A DNA stretch of 64,000 nucleotides from Endotrypanum monterogeii. Its lineage: Eukaryota > Euglenozoa > Kinetoplastea > Trypanosomatida > Trypanosomatidae. The position numbers were made by a program, and so were the translations under genes. Under the pieces are notes generated by a model. It did not search any database, was not told the origin of the DNA, and was given only the letters and a program-made list of their open reading frames with translations. Where the stretch lies: positions 311,527-375,526 of the forward strand of contig CM007340.1 of NCBI GenBank assembly GCA_000333855.2, read 5' to 3'. This document shows positions 8,360 to 17,659 of the stretch, piece by piece (positions within the stretch are counted from its first letter, which is position 1; each line of letters opens with the position of its first letter).

Positions 8360-10624
8360 ATGTCATCTACTGCGACGTGGGATGACTGCATCGGGCCCTC
8401 CAAATGGCTGAGAGAGCCCCTGCATCATGTTCTCAGCTATCCACAGCCCTTGCCGCTTCAGCAAGCTGTTATCCCAACCATCACGCGAGCTCTCATGAGC
8501 GGGGTGCCCAACGACGTCAGTCTCACCGCTCCCACCGGAAGCGGCAAAACGCTGTGCTACCTGCTTCCACTGGTACGTCTCCTCACGGAGGCTAAAAAGG
8601 GAGTTGACGATAACGCGCTGCGCTGCTTGATTCTCGTGCCAAGCCAAACGCTAGGCAGCCAAGTGCACCGAGAGCTCCAACGCCTGACGCGGCCCACCTC
8701 GATAAAGACTGCGTGCATCTGTGCAGAAGCAGTGGGGGCAACAGTGAACACCTCGACAGAGCTTGATGCTGCAGAGGCACGCGAGCTGGTACGCCAGGTT
8801 GTGTTTCCTCGTTTCGATTCCTCGGAGGAGCTGACCACAGATTGGGGCCGTGAGGCGGGAGAGAGTGACAAGGACACCGACACAGCAGAAAACGACGAGG
8901 TGGGCGTCGATGAAGGGCAATGGTCCATTTCTGGATACCCGCAACAGCGCATGAAGAACACCACTGTACGGTATTTCTCCAATGTTGATGTCATCATATC
9001 CACGCCTCAGCGGCTTCTTCATCACCTCGATCACACACCCGGGCTGCGCCTGGCAACCCTGCGCTTGCTGGTGGTAGATGAGGCTGATCAGGTGCTAGCC
9101 GGCAACTTTGCCGCGCAGGTGCAAAAGGTAAACGCACGGTATGAATTTGAGGTCCAACAGCAGCAACGGCACGATCGGCGGCGGCAAGAGCGCATCTGCA
9201 CACGCCTGACGTCTGCCATGTCTTTCAACTCTGCTTCACTAAGTGATTCGCCCATTCCTACCGCCGCTGCCCTGTCCACACCGCTCCATCAGCTGAGCTG
9301 CTTTGGCGGAGCTGCCACCACCAGCGTCCCAGCTCGCACTGGGCCTATCCTGCACAAGATGATCTGCTCTGCCACGCTCTCCTCCCGCATCGCACGTATA
9401 TCTCACATGAAACTGCGAAACTGCAGCTACTTCATTCTTGACAGCAACGGTGAGGAGCGTAAGGAGGAAGGGATGGTGTCTTCGACACAGGGAGCAACAG
9501 GGGCCGTCACGGCATCAGGGGCGGGCACTGTGGTGCGAACCCAATTTGCCCTTCCTCCCACGCTGCAGGAGCACATCATCTTCGTGGAGGATACGTATCG
9601 GCCAGCTGTTCTGCTGAAGCTTGTGCACGCCTTGCGGCTTCGTATCGCGGCCACCGCTGCACAAAAGCGTGCGGATGCCGTCACCGCCCTCCACTTAGAA
9701 GCTGAAGTGACTGCGGAGGGAGGGGATAGGAGTGCACCGAGACAAGCAGGGATTTCCCACAAAATGACACCGCAGTACTCGAGTGCCATTTCTCCCGCAT
9801 CGTCGTACCCACAGGCGGAGGAGAGAGCAGGTATGAGGATACTCATTTTCTGCGCCACTGCGGAGGAGGCGCGTGTCATGAGTCACTTCCTCGCCGCGGC
9901 AGGGGTCGTGTCTGTCATCGAGTTCACGACGCTCTCCAGCGAGGCTGAGCGGCGCCGCGCGCTGTTGGAGCGGGCTGCCGACGTGAACGGAGGAGATTCT
10001 GGAGCTGATGTGTCTTGTGTCGTAGCCTCAGATGCTCTCATGCGCGGCATTGACATCCCCAACGTGGGTCATGTCATAATGTACCACCCACCGGAGACCG
10101 TTTCGCAGTACGTGCATCGCGCAGGGCGTACAGCGCGTGCGATGCGGCCTGGGCATGTGCACCTGCTGCTGGGCAAGACTGGGCCGAGCGGCACACAGGA
10201 GGATGGTGAGATGGCGCTTTACAAGCGACTGTCCCAATCTCTTTCCCGAACGCTGCCCGTATCCTACGAGCGAGGCTTCTTCCGCTTCGCTGAAGCACCG
10301 GCTCCCGTTGGGGGCGTATCGGCACCCCGTCCCCTGCCAACAAAGGAGACACACACCACCGTGGCAACCACAGCTCCATTGGAGGTGGACTCGGCCGAGT
10401 GGTGGGTGGCCCAAGCCGGTCAGTTTCTCTTGAAGTCCCAGCACCAGCTGCAGCGTCGGTGGGCCTCAGTGCTGGAGTCTGCCGCAGCGCAGGCCAAGAC
10501 GAATGCACCGGTGGCGATCAAAGGCAACTCGACCGCAGTGACCACCATGACCTCCACCATTGTCGCCGAGGCGGGGAAAATAAGGTCAGCACCACAGAGG
10601 AAACGCCATCGCAGCATCGCTTGA
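8360..10624 (+). CDS. DEAD-box RNA helicase, DDX51/Dbp6-like
   Basis: 754 residues. The open frame extends upstream to a GTG at 8306, but the first ATG is at 8360 and is taken as the start. Motif I is APTGSGKT (57-64), motif II DEAD (240-243), motif III is SAT in a MICSATLS context, and motif VI is HRAGRTAR (586-593), preceded by an SDALMRGID block. The Gln-motif region reads PLPLQQAVIP, and the AxTGSGKT context together with HRxGRTAR is typical of the DDX51/Dbp6 subgroup, which acts in the nucleolus in early 60S subunit assembly. Two long insertions are seen: an acidic one between the Ia and Ib blocks (near residues 155-200) and a Ser/Ala-rich one between the two RecA lobes. The C-terminal tail is basic. 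The helicase call is certain; the subgroup is likely. Confidence 0.85.
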   Translation: MSSTATWDDCIGPSKWLREPLHHVLSYPQPLPLQQAVIPTITRALMSGVPNDVSLTAPTGSGKTLCYLLPLVRLLTEAKKGVDDNALRCLILVPSQTLGSQVHRELQRLTRPTSIKTACICAEAVGATVNTSTELDAAEARELVRQVVFPRFDSSEELTTDWGREAGESDKDTDTAENDEVGVDEGQWSISGYPQQRMKNTTVRYFSNVDVIISTPQRLLHHLDHTPGLRLATLRLLVVDEADQVLAGNFAAQVQKVNARYEFEVQQQQRHDRRRQERICTRLTSAMSFNSASLSDSPIPTAAALSTPLHQLSCFGGAATTSVPARTGPILHKMICSATLSSRIARISHMKLRNCSYFILDSNGEERKEEGMVSSTQGATGAVTASGAGTVVRTQFALPPTLQEHIIFVEDTYRPAVLLKLVHALRLRIAATAAQKRADAVTALHLEAEVTAEGGDRSAPRQAGISHKMTPQYSSAISPASSYPQAEERAGMRILIFCATAEEARVMSHFLAAAGVVSVIEFTTLSSEAERRRALLERAADVNGGDSGADVSCVVASDALMRGIDIPNVGHVIMYHPPETVSQYVHRAGRTARAMRPGHVHLLLGKTGPSGTQEDGEMALYKRLSQSLSRTLPVSYERGFFRFAEAPAPVGGVSAPRPLPTKETHTTVATTAPLEVDSAEWWVAQAGQFLLKSQHQLQRRWASVLESAAAQAKTNAPVAIKGNSTAVTTMTSTIVAEAGKIRSAPQRKRHRSIA

Positions 10625-11675
10625 CCCCACCAAAGTGCAGCCAGTGGCGACTGCGGCAGCGGGCGGTGGCTGCAGAAAACAGCAAGACGATCGGGAGAGA
10701 CACACCCATTTCTCCCCTCCTCCGTCCCTTCGAATACGCAGAACGGCTTTCTTTGGGGGTAGGGGTATGAGGCAAAGAGGTGTGAAGGTATGTGTGCTAG
10801 TAGAGGTTGAGTGAAGAAAGTGGGTGACGAGGTTCTCTTCGCCGCCCCCTCCCCCCCCCACACACACACGTATACACACACGTGCCTGCCCCGCACACCA
10901 GATATCTGCTCGTGTATCTCGCCAATGACACCCTTGTCCCCACCCCAACAACAAATCAAAGAAGAATATACACGTGTAAAGATATACACACGAAAACTGC
11001 GAGGAATGGGTCAAAAGAGCAAGAAGAAGGGGGAGTCTGGCGCATCGTTTGGTGCACGTCGAAGCTGACGTTGATCGAGCAGCATGATAATGCTCGGGAT
11101 GGTATACGCCGAAGATCTGTTGGTGTGGTCTTGCACGTGCCCAGTCTGTTACAACCCTCACTCCCATCTTCTCCCTGAAGAATAATGTTAATCGACCAGA
11201 CGAAGCGAAATTTTTTTTTTTATGAAGGGAGGGGGGGGGAAGATGACCAACCATTGTCCGACAGCGCGAGGAGAATAAATGCGAGAGACCATTGAAAGAC
11301 TACCGCCACCTCCAGCACTGATAAACACCAGGCACATACACGCATGCATGTGTCCGCTGTCAAGGATTCTAAATAAAATTTAAAAAAAAACAAAAAGACA
11401 TGGACGCACGTGAGAGAGGAGAGTGATGCTTCCAGAAACCTATTCCACATTAACTCCTCTCGATCAAGACACGCAAACAGATAAAACTTGCTCACCCGCT
11501 GGCGAGAGACCTTAAGATCTTTTGAAAAAATATATATATATATGTCATCCTCTCATGCATGATCTCGTGCAACGATTCCGTTCCAGTTTCCCCTGCTTCT
11601 CTTCCCACCAACACTCATCAACCGAAAATCATCTGTGCGCGCACACAGATACAGAGAGGCAGAAGTTGAGAGGGA

Positions 11676-11711
<36 letters not shown>

Positions 11712-11733
11712 TACATACACGTGCCAGTAAGAA
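10625..11733 (+). other. Spacer between helicase and first ELF1-type gene
   Basis: No gene is seen. It holds C-rich and (CA)n DNA at 10845-10880, homopolymer T at about 11211-11221, a G run at 11230-11239, a short TA run near 11530 and (AC)n at 11681-11706. A C/T-rich tract at 11579-11611 is followed by its first strong AG at 11647-11648, a candidate SL acceptor about 85 nt before the ATG at 11734. Confidence 0.6.
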
Positions 11734-12408
11734 ATGGGCGGAAAGAGGAAGAAGTCCAACAACGGTCCCATCAAGAAAGAAAGTAAGTACAAAATTCCTA
11801 CCCGCTTCGACTGTCCCTTATGTGATACGAAAGCCTCCATTGTCGTCCGAATTTTTCGTGCGACAAGCGATGCCACTGTGCGCTGTCGCGTGTGCGGGGC
11901 GGGTGGGACAAAGAGGTGGAATGCTTTGCGTCTCGAGAAGCCTGTGGATGTATTTTTTCGGTTTCATGAAGCTCTCATCCAGCGAGATCACGAAGATCTC
12001 CTGCAGGTAGAGATGGGTCGCGAGGCAGGGCTGAGCACTGGCGCGCCGCACCACGATGTTAGCGACCTCGGTAGGCCTCAGAGCAGCATGGCAGGAAGAA
12101 TGAACGCCTCCGTTGATTCGGCAGCTGTAGAGAGGGCTGTTCTACACCCCTCCGCTGCGGGTGCAGTAACTGCGTCAGGAGTGTCGCATCCGAAGGCCGT
12201 AAAATCTCTGGGGGAGCTGCAGCGTCAGTTGACCATGCCAGTGTGGTCTGATGTAGCCGGGACCCAAAATACCCTGCATGCCATCGACATCGGCGACGAC
12301 TACGAGGGGGAGGCGGAAGGGGTCGCTGCGCATTACTTCGCCCCTCGCCAAAATGTGCACAGTGGTGAGGAGAACGACGATGACGAGTACGACCAGCTGT
12401 TTCAGTGA
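11734..12408 (+). CDS. ELF1-family transcription elongation factor-like zinc-finger protein (copy 1)
   Basis: 224 residues. It has a short basic N terminus (MGGKRKKS), as in yeast and human Elf1. A four-cysteine zinc finger follows with C27-x2-C30 and C51-x2-C54, then a PVDVFFRF block at 70-77 that corresponds to the PVDVYxxW block of the family. Elf1 (ELOF1) binds RNA polymerase II on chromatin and assists elongation. Yeast Elf1 is about 145 residues; here the extra length is a low-complexity acidic tail ending in DEYDQLFQ. The gene lies about 0.8 kb upstream of a second member of the same family. Assignment is good on cysteine spacing plus the downstream block; the role is inferred from the family. 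Confidence 0.8.
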   Translation: MGGKRKKSNNGPIKKESKYKIPTRFDCPLCDTKASIVVRIFRATSDATVRCRVCGAGGTKRWNALRLEKPVDVFFRFHEALIQRDHEDLLQVEMGREAGLSTGAPHHDVSDLGRPQSSMAGRMNASVDSAAVERAVLHPSAAGAVTASGVSHPKAVKSLGELQRQLTMPVWSDVAGTQNTLHAIDIGDDYEGEAEGVAAHYFAPRQNVHSGEENDDDEYDQLFQ

Positions 12409-12438
12409 AAGGGATGAGTGAAGAAGGGGAACAATAAA

Positions 12439-12479
<41 letters not shown>

Positions 12480-13113
12480 ATTTATTTATTTACCGAGCAT
12501 CTCTCCTTATCGTGTAATTCCTCGGCGGTGTTTGTGTTTCTTCAGTTGAATGATTTTTTTTTTGCTTTTTTGTCGGATATAACTCAGCGATGGAACTCAC
12601 GCCAACCCCCCCCCCCTTCCGGGGTGGCGTGAGTGAGTGGTCAGCATGCACAACTTGCCCTGTCACATGCGTTTTCGCTCACCTCACCTCTCCCTCCTCC
12701 ATACCCTTCCTCCGAAGGGCGCCACTTGTATCTAGTCCACCCCTCCCCCTGATGAGTGCTATCGACACGATGTTTCGGGAGCCGTTGGGTGCGCTACGCT
12801 ACATTACGCAGTAGTGGTGGAGGCAGCTCTACAGTCTCCATCTCCTTCATCCAGGACGTATCCTCTTGCATTGCAATGCAAGCTAGCCCTTTTGAAAAAA
12901 AAAAAAAGAAGAGTGAGCCTGCAAAGATGTTATGTGTGGGCGTGCGTTTCGTCACGAATGTCTCACCACCCTCTTTCTTCTGACGTATGCGCTTGTCTTC
13001 CCCCTCTTCCTCTTACCCACATTCCAACAATGCACCCACGCGCATCTGCGAACACGTATATGGGGCGAGAAATTCAAAGTAAAGCAGGTGCAGCTCCGCC
13101 CCTCAGCCCGAGG

Positions 13114-13153
<40 letters not shown>

Positions 13154-13179
13154 CGTGCGAACCCCGTTCAAGTGCCCAC
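12409..13179 (+). other. Spacer between the two ELF1-type genes
   Basis: No gene is recognised. A (TA)n run lies at 12440-12467, about 35 nt after the stop, followed by GT-rich DNA. C/T-rich tracts lie at 12685-12750 and 12991-13018; the first AG after the latter is at 13068-13069, a candidate SL acceptor. A compound (CA)n(TA)n repeat sits at 13114-13153, just before the ATG. Confidence 0.6.
13114..13153 (+). repeat. Compound (CA)n(TA)n microsatellite in a 5' UTR
   Basis: About 12 CA units pass directly into about 8 TA units. The repeat lies between the candidate SL acceptor (13068-13069) and the ATG at 13180, so it should be in the mature 5' UTR. The open frame reads through it as His-Thr and Tyr-Ile repeats, which are taken to be untranslated. 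Confidence 0.85.
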
Positions 13180-14055
13180 ATGTCGGACGCGACAGAGGGA
13201 AATCGGCCGCGGCGTGGACAATTTGCCAGCCGAAAAGCGCGCGGTGGAGGTGTTTCTGGTTCAGGTAGCAGTAGCAGCAAGAAGGAGCACAGCTACGATG
13301 CCCGCCGCTATCATCAAAACGCGAACACGCACGGAATTCATTCCCTACGCACGTTCGACTGTCCTGTGTGTGACTCCAAAAATACGATCCGCGTAACTCT
13401 AAATCCACGGCTTCGTCAGGGTACTGTATCGTGCACGTATTGCTGCTCGCTGAGGCCTGTTCCGCCGGACCTCCCATACCCAAGCATTCAGGTCTTCGTC
13501 CCGTCTCTGGAGAACAAGGCAGACGTGTTCTTTCGCTTCAATGAGCAATATACCGCGTTGCTGCAGCTTGACTCGGGCGAGGGAATGGGTGAGTCCGCCG
13601 CGGGCTCGTCCTCATACTCGACGGTTGCAGACAACAAGCGCAAGCGGCCCTGCGAGGACGACGGCGCACGTGGTGAACGCACTGGCAGAGCTAGAGGAGA
13701 GCAAGGAGATGAAGGCGGTTTGTTCGATGTTTGGGCCCCTAACATGGACACAGACTTGCTGTGCGAGACGGCAGGTCAGCAGGATACAGGTGGGACGGGA
13801 ACATGTGACGGCGAGGACGATCATGACGGTGGCGAGGAGGCGGCGGACGCTCACTCCAAACATTCGAGAGGAGACTCAAGGCCGTCGTCGCAGCGCCTGG
13901 ACAGTAACAGTGCTCTGGAGAACGGCTTGAAGGGGGCGCCCGCGATTGCAGGGGTGGATGAAGTGGTCGCAGACTACACGACAAGTGACGCAGGGGGTAT
14001 GGGAGAGGCAGATGAGGAGGTAGACGTCGCTGAGTTTTTCGCTGATTCGGATTGA
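13180..14055 (+). CDS. ELF1-family zinc-finger protein (copy 2), diverged
   Basis: 291 residues from the ATG at 13180. The frame is open further upstream, but that part is microsatellite and follows no ATG with a protein-like context. A Ser/Arg/Gly-rich N terminus of about 55 residues precedes a four-cysteine finger, C61-x2-C64 and C85-x2-C88. A short insertion follows, and then KADVFFRF, the counterpart of PVDVFFRF in the upstream neighbour. The C-terminal half is low-complexity and acidic, ending in EFFADSD. The finger and the FFRF block are shared with the neighbour, but the rest is not similar, so this is an old, diverged pair. Whether both copies bind RNA polymerase II, or different polymerases, cannot be read from sequence. 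Confidence 0.75.
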   Translation: MSDATEGNRPRRGQFASRKARGGGVSGSGSSSSKKEHSYDARRYHQNANTHGIHSLRTFDCPVCDSKNTIRVTLNPRLRQGTVSCTYCCSLRPVPPDLPYPSIQVFVPSLENKADVFFRFNEQYTALLQLDSGEGMGESAAGSSSYSTVADNKRKRPCEDDGARGERTGRARGEQGDEGGLFDVWAPNMDTDLLCETAGQQDTGGTGTCDGEDDHDGGEEAADAHSKHSRGDSRPSSQRLDSNSALENGLKGAPAIAGVDEVVADYTTSDAGGMGEADEEVDVAEFFADSD

Positions 14056-14545
14056 TTAGGGGCGAGCGATCATCTGGGTTCCTTTTTTTTTTTTCGGGAG
14101 AGGAAATCAAGATGAGGCGGCCAGCGGCCGCGCTTTGACGGCTGCCCCCCCCCCTCCCCCTCCCCCCCCCTATTTCCGCCCTTTAAAAAAAAATTGTTTT
14201 TTCTGGTGTCCGTCCCGATTCTTCCACGTATTCTGGTGAATCTGGAAAAAGTGGGGAACAGCTGCAACAGCAGTCACAGCGTTGGCACCAGAGACACAAC
14301 TGTAGACATACGGGTGTAAGGACTCTTCCTGTACACAAATATTAACGCATTTTTATGACTGGTAGCTGTCCCAGACGTGTTCTTGTTTGAGTCCTACCTT
14401 CTTTTGTATTTCCCCCCTCCGCATCGCTCTCTCTCTCTCTCTGCGCAGTTGCGGTACAAACGCCCTGCCCTTTCCGGGGGGAAAAAAAAGTGTTAAACAA
14501 TCACACTACCAAGTGCCCCTGTCAGCGAAAGGCACAAAAGTAGCG
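14056..14545 (+). other. Spacer and 5' UTR before the RNase III gene
   Basis: No gene is seen. It contains T11 at about 14082, C-rich runs at 14145-14170, and an A8 run. A strong C/T tract with AG at 14447-14448 marks the probable mature 5' end of the next mRNA. Confidence 0.6.
14411..14448 (+). promoter_or_regulatory. SL trans-splice acceptor candidate that decides the RNase III gene start
   Basis: An almost unbroken C/T tract ending in (TC)n and TGCGCAG has its AG at 14447-14448. The frame of the next gene is open from a TTG at 14387, upstream of this acceptor. If the acceptor is used, the first available ATG is 14546, with a 97-nt 5' UTR. Confidence 0.6.
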
Positions 14546-17500
14546 ATGCTCACATCGTCGTTGCACCTCAGCACGAATCAGGTGCTCTGCCTCTTAACGA
14601 CGCGTCCACTTGCTACGACATCAACGTCAGATATTATTAGTAACATCGACTCGGCGCGTGTCACCAATCATCTGGCGACGACCGCCGAAACATTCCCTCG
14701 CTTAGTTGAGTATTCTTCACAGGAGCCGAGGATATCGGCTGATCGAGGGATGAGAACCAACTGCAGCGGTAACGGAGGCGCAGACTGTACTGCACCCCTG
14801 CACCCCACGCGAATTCTTCGAGCACTTACGCCAGTGACAGTGGCTCACTCCACGACCTTCGGGTCCTTCCGAAACTCAAACAGGGCAGCCGCGGGGACGT
14901 GGTGGCGCAGCTCCACCGAAACGACCTCGCGCATCCACGGAGACACGCTCGACAGGGCAAAGGATCCTTTTCGAGGTGTCTTTCTGCCAATTCAGGGCAC
15001 GACGGAGGTGGAGCTGACGCGGCGAAGCCCCTTGCCGCCACCAGACTTCCCGCTAGACAGTCTTCCCGTCTACGAACCACATGATCAAAATGGGCCACCA
15101 CGCACAAAAATTGGCTTTCACCAGCCCATGCGCACCCTGCCGCCCTCCCTGGCAGTCAATTTTTTTTTTCCCGGTGCAGACACCAGCAGTTGTTCCCAAG
15201 GAGCACCCACCGCCAGAGGTGGTCACAACACGAACAGAATAAGTGCTGGAGCAAGCAGCGAGCATGACGAGGATGACCGCACTCCTCTCCTTTATGATCA
15301 CCAGGAGGGCAAACCGAGGCTCCACAGTGCATGCAGCAGCCAGGGAGGAAGCTCATCTACAGGTGCGGGCAGTGAGACTGGTGACACCTTCACGGCATTT
15401 TGCCGTCTGTGCCGCGAGAGCTTCGACAGAGAGGGCTCACTACGGGCACACATATCCGTCGCAGATCGTGCGCGGCATGTTTCCCACCCAGTGCGCGAGG
15501 TGGCGCTTGAAACATTAACTCTGTTGGCCGTGCGAGGGTACCCCATCGACGATGCCATGACCGTGTGGGCCGACATCCTCTACAACTGCCCCCTCTTTCC
15601 GCGTATTCGAGGCATGACGAATCCCCGGTGGTCTATCGAGAAGCGAGCCGCTGAAGTCGGCAGGATTTTGTGGGCGCTGAAAAAGGTGGGAGTACTGGAT
15701 GTAGCTCTTGCGACGGCGGAACTGGCGGAGGTGACCGGCACGCTCAGCTTGCACCACCGGCGACGCCGTGTTGCCTTTGAGCGGATCGAGTACATCGGGG
15801 ATAACTGCTGGGGCAACAACATCTCGAATCGGATTCTTCTACTGTATCCAGACCAACAGTGGCTGTACAGCGAGCGGTGCAGCACATTCTCGCTGCTGCG
15901 TGATGCATGCGAAATGAACGTCAACCTCGAGTTTTTCTTCGACACGCTGGAGTTGTCGCAACTCTTGTCATCCACAGCACACTCGCGTCTGGGTAATGGG
16001 AAGGTGAAGGCGGACCTCGTAGAGGGTATCCTTGGTGAGTTGCATCTCTACATCTATGGCATGGTCCCCAAGCTTCAGGATGACGTAGATTACGTAGAGA
16101 CCAACGGCGGTAGGGAGGTGCAGCTTGTGGCGCTCGTAGAGCACTGCCTGACAGAGTTGTACGACCTCATTGTGTTGAAGCACGCACGCGACCTCGTGGC
16201 GTCAGCCATCCCGCTCGCAAAGGAATTGGCTGCCAAGCGGATATGGGCGGGAACGCGGCCGTACATATGGCCTCAAAAGCGCCCTCACACCAGCCGGGCT
16301 CGTGGCAAGGCGGCGATGGGCAGCGGTGCAGTGCATGGATCCACTTTTCCATCTGCTGTGCCCGGAGTTGTAGGCACTGCGACCGCCGGGGCTACAGTGT
16401 CTTTACATACATCATACAGTGGCGCGGCAGCCGCAGCCGCGTCTGTGCCCACCTTCGACGACCTCTTCGATGTAGAGCCTTCGCCGTCGCAGCAGCACTA
16501 CGACTCCGTAGACGTTGCCGTTGACTCCAGGAATAACCCCATCAACTCGAAAGCTGGCGGGCTTACGGAGTCCTCCGAGGAAGGTGGTGGCCATACCGGC
16601 AGCGGTGGGAAAGTCATGGATGGGACTGGGGAAGCGGCTACAGTAGCGAGTGGGCGATCGGTGGCGATCGAAATCTTACCCTCTTCCTCATCTCTCACGC
16701 TGTCCGCCCTCATCGGCTTGGGAAACACGCGTATCCTGCCGGCTGTCCCTCGACTCTTCACCACTCCACAAGTCTATCCCGACCACGCGCCAAACTCGTT
16801 GCGCCTCCTGCCGCTCTCAGCGATCCCAAAGATGACGTACTGCCATCACACACACACTGACGTATTCGCAACGATAAAGAAGAGTTATGTACGTCTTGGT
16901 TTGCTTCATGATGAATCGAAGAAGATGTTGTACACAGTGAGCCCCAACCCACCGGCGTGGGATGCGCTGATCGGCACACTCGTGCCGCAGCTGGTGCAAT
17001 TCATGCCGCTGGCAGTTGTCGCCTCTGCTGATCCCACGAAAGCTGCGTCAATCCCGTCTAGTTCAGAGGACGCCCATGTTGTTGCGGCGCGTCGACTTTT
17101 TGAATCGATGGACGGTGGCGGCCTGTACTGTCGCGATGGTGTTTACGATCTCGCCACGTTGCCTTTCTCGCCCAACGCCAGCCCGCAGCAGAGAACAAAG
17201 CGATCGCCAATAACGATTGCCTGGACGCTTCGGAATAACGGTCTGCCTACTCTTTCTGCCACAGCGAACGTGACGAAAGACGACGACGAGAGTTTTTTTT
17301 CGGCCGGTAAGGAAGACCGCTTAGCCACCTTCGCTGCGTCCCGCTTCGTACCGCCCGATATTCGAGCGCCTCCGGCTGGCGTCGTTACAGATCGAAACAT
17401 CTGCCGTGGCACCTTCGCCTTTCTGGCTGTCGGCGTGAAGGACGCCGTTACCGCGGCCGAGCAGCGGATGCGTAAGGATGTTCCCTGCGACCTTGCTGCG

Positions 17501-17659
17501 TCCCGGATGGAGTCCGGCACAGATGGGCGATCGTCTTTGAAGAATCCAGCACACCACACCCCTCAAGACAACACGCCTGCATCGCCGCAGACTCAACATG
17601 CGGACCGAATGAAAGCAGCCTTCGAGTACTGGCGGCGCTTCCAGAAAAACGGTTCTTGA
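14546..17659 (+). CDS. U1-type zinc finger plus RNase III protein, RNA-editing endonuclease (KREN)-like
   Basis: 1037 residues. A C2H2 finger of the U1-like type is at 286-311 (C286, C289, H302, H311). An RNase III domain follows. Its signature reads ERIEYIGD at 412-419 (family: ERLEFLGD) and its second metal-binding block reads ADLVEGILG with D490 and E493. All acidic residues expected for catalysis (E412/E415, D419, D490, E493) are present. Among kinetoplastid proteins this pair of domains marks the KREN/KREPB group of the mitochondrial RNA editing complex; the KREPB4-10 members have degenerate RNase III centres, while KREN1-3 are active endonucleases. The large size would best suit KREN1 (MP90), the biggest of the three. 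No clear double-stranded RNA-binding domain is seen after the RNase III domain. The last 450 residues are unassigned. The N terminus is Ser/Thr-rich with Arg and could be an import signal. Confidence 0.7.
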   Translation: MLTSSLHLSTNQVLCLLTTRPLATTSTSDIISNIDSARVTNHLATTAETFPRLVEYSSQEPRISADRGMRTNCSGNGGADCTAPLHPTRILRALTPVTVAHSTTFGSFRNSNRAAAGTWWRSSTETTSRIHGDTLDRAKDPFRGVFLPIQGTTEVELTRRSPLPPPDFPLDSLPVYEPHDQNGPPRTKIGFHQPMRTLPPSLAVNFFFPGADTSSCSQGAPTARGGHNTNRISAGASSEHDEDDRTPLLYDHQEGKPRLHSACSSQGGSSSTGAGSETGDTFTAFCRLCRESFDREGSLRAHISVADRARHVSHPVREVALETLTLLAVRGYPIDDAMTVWADILYNCPLFPRIRGMTNPRWSIEKRAAEVGRILWALKKVGVLDVALATAELAEVTGTLSLHHRRRRVAFERIEYIGDNCWGNNISNRILLLYPDQQWLYSERCSTFSLLRDACEMNVNLEFFFDTLELSQLLSSTAHSRLGNGKVKADLVEGILGELHLYIYGMVPKLQDDVDYVETNGGREVQLVALVEHCLTELYDLIVLKHARDLVASAIPLAKELAAKRIWAGTRPYIWPQKRPHTSRARGKAAMGSGAVHGSTFPSAVPGVVGTATAGATVSLHTSYSGAAAAAASVPTFDDLFDVEPSPSQQHYDSVDVAVDSRNNPINSKAGGLTESSEEGGGHTGSGGKVMDGTGEAATVASGRSVAIEILPSSSSLTLSALIGLGNTRILPAVPRLFTTPQVYPDHAPNSLRLLPLSAIPKMTYCHHTHTDVFATIKKSYVRLGLLHDESKKMLYTVSPNPPAWDALIGTLVPQLVQFMPLAVVASADPTKAASIPSSSEDAHVVAARRLFESMDGGGLYCRDGVYDLATLPFSPNASPQQRTKRSPITIAWTLRNNGLPTLSATANVTKDDDESFFSAGKEDRLATFAASRFVPPDIRAPPAGVVTDRNICRGTFAFLAVGVKDAVTAAEQRMRKDVPCDLAASRMESGTDGRSSLKNPAHHTPQDNTPASPQTQHADRMKAAFEYWRRFQKNGS

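Noticed and set aside
14387..14545. 53-codon upstream extension of the RNase III gene
   Set aside because: It opens on TTG and lies mostly upstream of a strong candidate SL acceptor (AG at 14447-14448); its C/T-rich sequence is not protein-like.
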